Part shown: positions 5,921-9,914 of the stretch, piece by piece
How the letters are laid out: each line of letters begins with the position of its first letter
Position numbering within the stretch: position 1 is the stretch's first letter
Assembly (NCBI GenBank): GCA_002493515.1
Contig: DKYZ01000134.1
Span: forward strand, 1 to 9,914
Source: Porphyromonadaceae bacterium UBA7087
GTDB lineage: Bacteria; Bacteroidota; Bacteroidia; Bacteroidales; Muribaculaceae
DNA length: 9,914 nucleotides
Reading direction: 5' to 3'
Position numbers and translations under genes: made by a program
The notes under the pieces: generated by a model
The model's database searches: none
Seen by the model: the letters and a program-made list of their open reading frames with translations, nothing else
Told to the model about the DNA's origin: nothing

Positions 5921-6008
5921 CAAATTGCCTGATAAAATTGAGAGAAGCCGTTTTTGGTGATTTCATTTCTTTTCCGTTTACTCCAAATTGAATTGATAAA
6001 ATTGTAGA
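5921..6008. repeat. Imperfect direct repeat, two copies 63 bp apart
   Basis: Each copy reads CAAATTG, then 2-3 variable bases, then TGATAAAATTG, then AGA or TAGA. Copies lie at 5921-5943 and 5984-6008. The intervening sequence is not repeated. Eighteen identical bases in two blocks at near-equal spacing are unlikely to be chance, but AT-richness lowers the weight. Confidence 0.5.
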
Positions 6009-6087
6009 ATCGTTTGTCATAGGCACGCAGTTTAAAGATAACAATATGATAACGCCCCATTGGTCTCAAATATTATGTGACGGTGAG

Positions 6088-6120
6088 AAAAAAGTTATCC
6101 CCGCCGGTTTTCCAGCGGGG
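6088..6120 (-). terminator. Intrinsic terminator downstream of the sigma-factor gene
   Basis: Minus strand: CCCCGC (6120-6115) pairs with GCGGGG (6104-6099), with two more GG/CC pairs around an AAAA loop. ATAAC and a six-T run (6093-6088) follow. A second imperfect stem lies between this and the sigma stop: AGCCCAAGGCC/GGCCTTGGCT at 6173-6138, with one bulge. It starts 10 bases after the stop codon. Confidence 0.75.
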
Positions 6121-6182
6121 TCATTGTGGTTTCGGGAAGCCAAGGCCAGGCATATCAGATGAGGCCTTGGGCTGTTTCATTG

Positions 6183-6773
6183 TCAGATTGTGAGGACGAT
6201 ATCCTTCTCGGCGGCGATTCTTCTCAGATTCAGGATGGCATATCTCATCCTTCCGAGGGCCGTGTTGATGCTTACGCCCGTGATTTCGGCAATCTCCTTG
6301 AAAGAGAGGTTCTGATAGTATCTCATGTTGAGCACCTCCCTCTGGAGAGGGGGAAGCTTCTTTATGAGAAACCTGACGTCTTCGCGGATTTGGTCGGAGA
6401 TTATGATGTCTTCTATTGTCTCCTCGGCCAGCTCCTTTCTGTTGAGCACGTCAATGTCCTCAAGGTCAGCCGACTGGAGATTTTCCGATTTCTCCTGCCG
6501 ATAGTAGTCTATTATCAGGTTATGCGCGATTCGCGATATCCAGGCCGGGAATTTTCCGTTCTCGGTATATCGGCCCTGCTTGATGGTCAGGATAGCCTTG
6601 ACAAAAGTTTCCTGAAAAATATCATTGGCCAGATCCTCGTTTTTGATTATGCGGAGGATATAGTTGAAAATTCTGTCTTGGTGCCTTTTGAGGAGCACGT
6701 CGAAAGCGTCGTTGTTACCTTGCGCATAAGCTTTGACCAGATTCTCGTCGGTCATGCTTAAAAATTTTGTCAT
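6183..6773 (-). CDS. ECF-family RNA polymerase sigma factor
   Basis: A 196-residue sigma-70-type factor with only regions 2 and 4, the ECF layout. Region 2 spans about residues 22-92, with FNYILRIIKNEDLANDIFQE resembling regions 2.1-2.2 and FPAWISRIAHNLIIDYYR as the DNA-melting/-10-reading helix. An acidic linker (about 93-128) leads to region 4 (about 130-186), where LPPLQREVLNMRYYQNLSFKEIA and the helix-turn-helix up to GVSINTALGRMRYAILNLR would read the -35-like element. The gene stands alone: no anti-sigma or membrane sensor is adjacent, so its control is not evident. It has a consensus housekeeping promoter and a leader of about 100 nt with complementary ends. The start at 6773 (MTKFLSM) is chosen because it gives the usual short N-terminus; Met7 (6755) is possible. 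The target genes are unknown. Confidence 0.92.
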   Translation of the reverse strand: MTKFLSMTDENLVKAYAQGNNDAFDVLLKRHQDRIFNYILRIIKNEDLANDIFQETFVKAILTIKQGRYTENGKFPAWISRIAHNLIIDYYRQEKSENLQSADLEDIDVLNRKELAEETIEDIIISDQIREDVRFLIKKLPPLQREVLNMRYYQNLSFKEIAEITGVSINTALGRMRYAILNLRRIAAEKDIVLTI

Positions 6774-6792
6774 TCCAGTCTTTTTTATCGTT

Positions 6793-6881
6793 TGGTAGGA
6801 GTCGCTCGATAGGCAGATAAATTTAGAATGGTTGTCTGTTATTATTATGGTTTGGTTTGACTTCGGGTCAATTTCCTACCA
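6793..6881 (-). promoter_or_regulatory. Structured 5' leader of the sigma-factor mRNA
   Basis: An 8-bp perfect inverted repeat brackets the leader: TCCTACCA on the plus strand at 6874-6881, close to the expected transcription start, and TGGTAGGA at 6793-6800, 20 bases before the ATG. Within it is a TTGAC-CCGAA-GTCAA hairpin (6871-6857, minus strand). Pairing of the ends would fold the whole leader and sit next to the ribosome-binding region. Confidence 0.4.
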
Positions 6882-6913
6882 CAAAATTAATGCAAAAATC
6901 AATCCAAAACAAA
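6882..6913 (-). promoter_or_regulatory. Promoter of the ECF sigma-factor gene
   Basis: Minus strand: -33 TTTG at 6913-6910, a 20-base spacer, and -7 TAATTTTG at 6889-6882. This is the same -7 octamer as at ssrA and glnS. The sigma gene thus appears to be read by the primary sigma factor rather than only by itself. Confidence 0.78.
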
Positions 6914-6998
6914 TAATAGGAATATTTGAATGATTAAAAAATGTTAAAACGGTGGTGGCGATACAATAAAACGCCTTCTTTGAGGTTGATGTATAGAG

Positions 6999-7039
6999 AA
7001 AGGGTATATCATTGCCAATGGTGGCGGGATATACCCTTT
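6999..7039 (-). terminator. Terminator hairpin overlapping the end of prmA
   Basis: AAAGGGTATATC (6999-7010) and GATATACCCTTT (7028-7039) are perfectly complementary over 12 bp, with an inner GCCA/TGGC pairing in the loop. The prmA stop codon (7009-7011) lies at the inner end of the downstream arm. Leftward, the T tract is broken (CTTTCTCT); rightward it is TTTTT. The hairpin may work in both directions and shield the sigma promoter region from prmA transcription. Confidence 0.65.
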
Positions 7040-7917
7040 TTAATTTGAAACGTTTGATTGTCAATCTCTTGGGCATATTCCTTAGTCAGCTCGACAGCCG
7101 CCCATCCGTTTTCTTCAGTTGTTTTCACAATCTTTAACCCGCATTTTGACGCTGCCTCCTCTATCATGGGAATGTCGGCGGTATAGAAGCCGCTCAGAAA
7201 CAATTTTCCGCCCCTGTTGATTCTTGAGGAATATGCGGAGATATCGTTTAGGATGACGTTCCGGTTGATGTTGGCGAGGAATATATCGGCGCTTTCGAGG
7301 CCGGAGAGGGAGTCTGCGTTTCCTGTGATGAAGTCTGCCGTGACTTTATTCAGGACGGCGTTCTGCCGGGCATTGTCGGTGGCGTCGGTCTCGATGTCTA
7401 TGCCTGTGGCCTTGGAGGCACCCTTCATTTTGCATAGGATTGCGAGAATGCCTGTGCCTGTCCCCATGTCGATGACTGTCTTGCCGTTCATGTCGGTGTC
7501 AAGGATGAATCCCAGCATCTGCGATGTGGTGGCATGATGTCCGGTCCCGAATGCCATGCGCGGGTCCACCACGATGTCGAACTCGGCTTCCGGGATTTCG
7601 GTATGGAAGGATGAATGCACCACGCAGCGTCCTCCGACAACGATAGGTTTGAAATAGTTTTTCTCCCATTCCTCGTTCCAGTCCTTGCCTTCTACCAAAG
7701 ATGAGGAGAAAGTTACGGCAGTATCAAACGGGAAATCGGCCGCGATACCCTCCATGGCAGCGGCGTCGAAAGAATCGGATTTTATAAAAGCGTCAAGGCC
7801 TTTTTCATCGGCCACAAATGATTCATAGCCGGCGTCAGCCAGAAAAGAGGCCATGAGGTCGGTCATGTCGGATGTGCACGGTTTCAGGTCAACGCGCAGG
7901 TCGATGTAGTCGTTCAT
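7009..7917 (-). CDS. prmA: Ribosomal protein L11 methyltransferase
   Basis: A 302-residue cytoplasmic enzyme that methylates ribosomal protein L11 using S-adenosylmethionine. Residues 1-90 form the N-terminal substrate-recognition domain. The Rossmann-type domain follows, with the family signature DPRMAFGTGHHATT (118-131), the AdoMet loop DMGTGTGILAI (150-160), an acidic ribose contact around GIDIETDA (172-179), and LANINRNV (214-221), the PrmA version of motif IV. The recognisable family end is near NGWAAVELTKE (270-280). About 22 further residues follow, and the last ones are encoded inside the terminator hairpin; a tail this long looks unusual. The ATG overlaps the stop codon of the preceding gene (TAATG) and sits behind an A-rich run. 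Translation is therefore probably coupled to the upstream membrane-protein genes. Confidence 0.94.
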   Translation of the reverse strand: MNDYIDLRVDLKPCTSDMTDLMASFLADAGYESFVADEKGLDAFIKSDSFDAAAMEGIAADFPFDTAVTFSSSLVEGKDWNEEWEKNYFKPIVVGGRCVVHSSFHTEIPEAEFDIVVDPRMAFGTGHHATTSQMLGFILDTDMNGKTVIDMGTGTGILAILCKMKGASKATGIDIETDATDNARQNAVLNKVTADFITGNADSLSGLESADIFLANINRNVILNDISAYSSRINRGGKLFLSGFYTADIPMIEEAASKCGLKIVKTTEENGWAAVELTKEYAQEIDNQTFQIKKGISRHHWQ

Positions 7918-8261
7918 TATTTTTTCTTTTTCTTACGGTGAAAGAAGGAAAATATCTTCCTTATGGAGGCGAAGGCCGAGAATCCCATCAGGGCATAGTC
8001 GAGATAGCTCATGCCGTTGATTACCTTGGGGAGGAAATATGAGATTTTCCCTGCTATTCCGCTTGTTGAGCCGGAATTATCAGCCGAGAGCGGGTTGCGT
8101 TTCCTTACATTGTAGACCTTGCTCATCACCCTCGACTTGCAGAACTCTCTTCTGAGGGCTGTCAGGGCACGCTGATATCTGAGCTCATCGAGAGTGTAGC
8201 CTTTGAAATTGCCGCCTTTTCCGGCGGTGGCGTCTTTCTTTACAGGGTTGTTCTCATTCAT
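7917..8261 (-). CDS. Small basic protein with C-terminal hydrophobic segment, function unknown
   Basis: A 114-residue protein I do not recognise by family. Residues 1-60 are polar and strongly basic with a predicted helix (YTLDELRYQRALTALRREF, 22-40). Residues about 71-107 contain hydrophobic stretches (ISYFLPKVINGMSYLDYALM and FSAFASIRKIFSFF) that may form one membrane-associated helix. The end is HRKKKKK, placing the C-terminus on the cytoplasmic side if inserted. The ATG at 8261 overlaps the end of the holin-like gene by 8 bases, and the stop overlaps the prmA ATG. The longer frame at 8279 would need TTG and a bigger overlap, so I reject it. The layout (basic helix, hydrophobic stretch, basic tail, directly after a YqjE-like gene) resembles enterobacterial YqjK. 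That is positional and architectural analogy, not proven homology. Confidence 0.85.
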   Translation of the reverse strand: MNENNPVKKDATAGKGGNFKGYTLDELRYQRALTALRREFCKSRVMSKVYNVRKRNPLSADNSGSTSGIAGKISYFLPKVINGMSYLDYALMGFSAFASIRKIFSFFHRKKKKK

Positions 8262-8613
8262 GGTCGTTTGATTTATCAATTATCAGCTTGGTGATGAACT
8301 TCGAAATCGGATTGAAAATAAGCTGTTTCCTGAGCAGATATATTATCAGCACGACAACGATTTCAATTCCAGCTACCGTAAGATAGGCGAGCGCCGTGGG
8401 CATGATGAGCTTGAAAGCTCCCACCAGCGAGAACAGCAGCATGATGAGTATGGGAAGAAACATGATCATCACTATTGCGGCGAAGAGGGCGGTGCCCATC
8501 AGGATGGTCACTTTCTCTGCTGCCGTGAGCTTCATGTATTCAAGCTCCAGGCGTGCCCAGTCGATGCTTTTGGTGAATATTTCCTTTATTTCCTGTGAGA
8601 GATTTTCTTTCAT
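8254..8613 (-). CDS. Holin-superfamily-III / YqjE-like membrane protein
   Basis: A 119-residue integral membrane protein. An amphipathic N-terminal helix (about 1-32, ending LELEYMKLTAAEK) is followed by a long hydrophobic segment (about 35-66) and a second (about 73-94), then a basic amphipathic C-terminus. This layout matches the Phage_holin_3_6 (Holin-X) family, which contains YqjE of E. coli. Despite the name, chromosomal members are not tied to lysis and are usually next to YtxH- or DUF883-type proteins, as here. The start at 8613 is 20 bases after a strong hairpin terminator. I see no TTTG/TAnnTTTG promoter in the gap. The gene overlaps the next one by 8 bases, so the two are probably translated together. 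The function is inferred only as an envelope or membrane-stress role. Confidence 0.85.
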   Translation of the reverse strand: MKENLSQEIKEIFTKSIDWARLELEYMKLTAAEKVTILMGTALFAAIVMIMFLPILIMLLFSLVGAFKLIMPTALAYLTVAGIEIVVVLIIYLLRKQLIFNPISKFITKLIIDKSNDHE

Positions 8614-8628
8614 ATGGCGTTAGGGTCT

Positions 8629-8669
8629 AAAATTACGGGCGCATGGCTGTGAATGACATGCGCCCGTAA
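8629..8669 (-). terminator. Strong intrinsic terminator between ytxH-like genes and holin-like gene
   Basis: TTACGGGCGCATG (8633-8645) and CATGCGCCCGTAA (8657-8669) form a perfect 13-bp GC-rich stem with an 11-base loop. On the minus strand it is followed by TTTTAG (8632 downwards). It lies about 70 bases after the second YtxH gene and only about 15-20 bases before the holin-like ATG. Confidence 0.85.
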
Positions 8670-8740
8670 GTGATAACATCAGTCAGCATTATACATTACC
8701 GACGAAAGACCGGACAACGGGTCAATCTTTAATCCTGTGG

Positions 8741-8935
8741 TCAACCTTGCGAACCGGCGAGCTCGGCCACCAGCTCATCTACCTCGGCGTCGCTGATGGT
8801 GATGCCTTTCTTCTTGAAGAATCGGCATATCCTGGCTCTGGTGTCCTCTCCCTTCTCAGGGGCGAGCAGCAGGGCGGATCCGCAACCTACGATAGCTCCG
8901 CCGAGGAAAGCATATAACAATGTGATTGCCTTCAT
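8741..8935 (-). CDS. Small YtxH-like membrane protein (shorter paralogue)
   Basis: A 64-residue protein. Residues 4-24 form one membrane helix with small-residue spacing (GGAIVGCGSA). It runs into LLLAPEKGEDTR (23-33), the hallmark of YtxH-domain proteins, and ends in a charged cytoplasmic helix with VDELVAEL (52-59). It is a paralogue of the next gene upstream: both start MKA, share GGAI.G and LLLAPEKG, and end with K.KGI followed by DELV.E. This copy lacks about 15 residues after the LLLAPEKG motif, so a duplication followed by an internal deletion is likely. The gap to its partner is 16 bp, so the two are co-transcribed. YtxH proteins are linked to envelope or general stress in other bacteria; the exact role is unknown. 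Confidence 0.85.
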   Translation of the reverse strand: MKAITLLYAFLGGAIVGCGSALLLAPEKGEDTRARICRFFKKKGITISDAEVDELVAELAGSQG

Positions 8936-8951
8936 ATCGTGCCGGGCTTTA

Positions 8952-9191
8952 TCAATCCTTGATGTCCTCGAGTTTGTCCTCTATCTCGTCTACAAGCTCG
9001 TCCATCTTCGACTTCTTCATGCAGATTCCCTTCTCTTTGAGGAAATCGACGATCTTGTCGCGGGTCTCGCCGCTGAACTCTGCGATTTTCCTGCGGCTGT
9101 CGCTTCCTTTCTCGGGAGCCAGAAGGAGACCTACTGCTGCGCCGGCGATAGCGCCGCCGATCACTGCGCTTATAACATGTAATGCTTTCAT
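8952..9191 (-). CDS. YtxH-domain small membrane protein
   Basis: A 79-residue protein with one N-terminal membrane helix (about 4-24) rich in small residues (GGAIAGAAVG). The YtxH signature LLLAPEKGSDSRRKI (22-36) follows, then a long charged helix (37-79) with DKIVDFLKEKGI and DELVDEIEDKLEDI that could form a coiled coil. The ATG at 9191 opens a run with the shorter paralogue 16 bp downstream. The 141-bp gap on the upstream side lacks a TTTG/TAnnTTTG promoter. It has a short stem (9240-9258) and an AT-rich TATATAG patch, so an alternative sigma factor or read-through from the lipoprotein gene should be considered. Resemblance to YtxH is clear from the motif; function is inferred as membrane-anchored stress or envelope support. 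Confidence 0.88.
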   Translation of the reverse strand: MKALHVISAVIGGAIAGAAVGLLLAPEKGSDSRRKIAEFSGETRDKIVDFLKEKGICMKKSKMDELVDEIEDKLEDIKD

Positions 9192-9239
9192 ATATTCGGA
9201 ATTTTTATCATTTGTTGGTTAAGATTCTCTGTAGGCGAG

Positions 9240-9258
9240 GCCTCCGTTGCAGGAGGGC
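9240..9258 (-). promoter_or_regulatory. Short stem in the ytxH leader
   Basis: CCTCC-GTTGCA-GGAGG (9241-9256) is a perfect 5-bp stem, extendable by a G-C pair with one bulged G. It lies between the lipoprotein gene and the first YtxH gene. No T run follows on the minus strand, so I do not call it a terminator. It may be a leader structure. Confidence 0.3.
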
Positions 9259-9332
9259 TTACATCTATATAACACCGCGATTTGGTTTTTGTTTTGCGGG
9301 AGTCGAATTTTTTAATGATCCGGGGCTGGGCG

Positions 9333-9875
9333 CTATCTCGCGGCCATCATCAGCGGAGCGGCGGCCTCCCTGTAGGCCATGACACCCTGCTCGCTGAGGT
9401 CTACGAGACGGAAGTCTCCCTCGGGGGTAATCATCTTCACATGATTGTCATCCACCATTGTCATGAAGGGGTATGAGATTCCGTCATTGGTCAGAGCCCA
9501 GGTCTGGCTGTCTGCGTCAAAGTCAAGGCGCATGCTGTCGCCGTTGGGGCAGCTCACCGTGTAGCCCTTGCCGTCGCAGTCGATTATGTAGCGTCCCTGC
9601 TCCGTGTCGATCATCTTCACTGAGGCCTCCATCGGGTTGTTGCCGCTCCAGAACTCTATCGAGTTGAGCACGAGAAGATCGGCCAGGGACGTCACCTCAT
9701 AGACGGGGAGAATCCAGAAAGCGAAGAATACGAGCTCGTTGATGAATTTGGGCCCGACCTGCTTGTTCCACTTCAATACGCTGTTGGTCAGCGAGAAGCT
9801 GCCTATGCAGGAGTTGAGCGAGAGGGTAGAGGCGAGAAGCAGCACAGTGGCCACTGTCATTGTTATCTTTCTCAT
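9333..9875 (-). CDS. DUF3332-like lipoprotein
   Basis: A 180-residue protein. Residues 1-22 are a signal peptide ending in the lipobox LNSC, so Cys23 would be lipidated and the protein anchored to the envelope. The mature start GSFSLTNSVLKWNKQVGPKF, the hydrophobic stretch INELVFFAFWILPVYE...LLVLNSIEFWSG (45-78) and the NNP motif match what I recall of the DUF3332 family. Residues about 82-160 look beta-rich and carry two Cys (100, 109). The ATG at 9875 directly gives a good signal peptide, so the gene is complete. It lies upstream of the YtxH genes in the same direction with a 141-bp gap and no clear terminator, so shared transcription is possible. The molecular function of DUF3332 proteins is not known to me. 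Confidence 0.85.
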   Translation of the reverse strand: MRKITMTVATVLLLASTLSLNSCIGSFSLTNSVLKWNKQVGPKFINELVFFAFWILPVYEVTSLADLLVLNSIEFWSGNNPMEASVKMIDTEQGRYIIDCDGKGYTVSCPNGDSMRLDFDADSQTWALTNDGISYPFMTMVDDNHVKMITPEGDFRLVDLSEQGVMAYREAAAPLMMAAR

Positions 9876-9890
9876 CTAATGTCGGGTTTG

Positions 9891-9914
9891 GTTTATCGTT
9901 TATAGTTTATCGTT
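9891..9914. repeat. 14-bp tandem repeat cut by the window end
   Basis: GTTTATCGTT occurs at 9891-9900 and again at 9905-9914, joined by TATA. The unit is GTTTATCGTTTATA with period 14. The second copy runs to the last base, so the array may continue. It lies 15 bases upstream of the lipoprotein start codon. Confidence 0.6.

Larger units (their letters stand above)
5658..6087. other. Gene-poor, AT-rich intergenic stretch
   Basis: About 430 bp between the glnS promoter and the sigma-factor terminator, with no frame I can support. Its contents are an 11-bp stem at 5711-5742, a GC-rich imperfect stem GCCCC...GGGGC at about 5752-5780, a short stem TCCCCT/AGGGGA at 5894-5909, and an imperfect 23-25-bp direct repeat (5921-5943 and 5984-6008). 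The minus-strand frame at 5812-6069 could encode 85 residues but resembles nothing I know and has no promoter or A-rich start region. Confidence 0.6.

Noticed and set aside
5812..6069. Minus-strand frame of 85 residues
   Set aside because: No family resemblance, no promoter, AT-rich composition unlike neighbouring genes. Its internal similarity (FYNFINSI / FSQFYQAI) only reflects the direct DNA repeat.
6126..6761. Plus-strand frame of 211 residues opposite the sigma factor
   Set aside because: It is the shadow of a well-supported ECF sigma gene.
8680..8720. TATAAT with TTGTCC 18 bases upstream on the minus strand, before the holin-like gene
   Set aside because: This is the proteobacterial sigma-70 form, which is not the consensus used by the Bacteroidota primary sigma factor, and the strong terminator follows it.

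Overview
The window looks like a piece of a Bacteroidales chromosome. Four lines support this. Three promoters match TTTG-N19/20-TAATTTTG, the -33/-7 form used by the Bacteroidota primary sigma factor. The tmRNA tag resembles the Bacteroides/Porphyromonas type. DAHP synthase is fused to a C-terminal chorismate mutase. The integrase is of the Bacteroidota type that lacks the first catalytic arginine. A Muribaculaceae-like gut lineage is plausible but cannot be proven from sequence alone. Every gene I accept lies on the minus strand, so transcription runs right to left.

Region 1 (1-2190) looks like the end of an integrated mobile element. It holds a small winged helix-turn-helix protein (17-361) and a tyrosine recombinase with its own terminator (523-1743). 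A 445-bp non-coding stretch (1744-2188) follows, packed with short direct and inverted repeats of the kind that recombinases, excisionases or repressors bind. Region 2 (2189-2726) is the ssrA (tmRNA) gene with promoter, tag reading frame and terminator. The integrase lies just beyond the ssrA terminator, which suggests ssrA or its flank as the attachment site.

Region 3 (2751-5657) is core metabolism and translation: a bifunctional DAHP synthase/chorismate mutase downstream of glutaminyl-tRNA synthetase, with a perfect 12-bp hairpin between them. Region 4 (5658-6180) has no credible gene but holds an orphan 11-bp stem, an imperfect 23-25-bp direct repeat and the terminators of the next gene. 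Region 5 (6183-6913) is an ECF sigma factor with a consensus promoter, a roughly 100-nt structured leader and no adjacent anti-sigma gene.

Region 6 (6999-9875) reads, in transcription order: DUF3332-type lipoprotein, two tandem YtxH-like small membrane proteins, a strong hairpin terminator, a holin-superfamily-III (YqjE-like) membrane protein, a small basic protein with a C-terminal hydrophobic stretch, and prmA (ribosomal protein L11 methyltransferase). The last three are tightly overlapped and probably translationally coupled. The YtxH/holin/basic-protein set resembles in layout the enterobacterial yqjD-yqjE-yqjK envelope cluster and is the best candidate here for a poorly described system. 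Its joining to prmA and the terminator inside it suggest regulated read-through.
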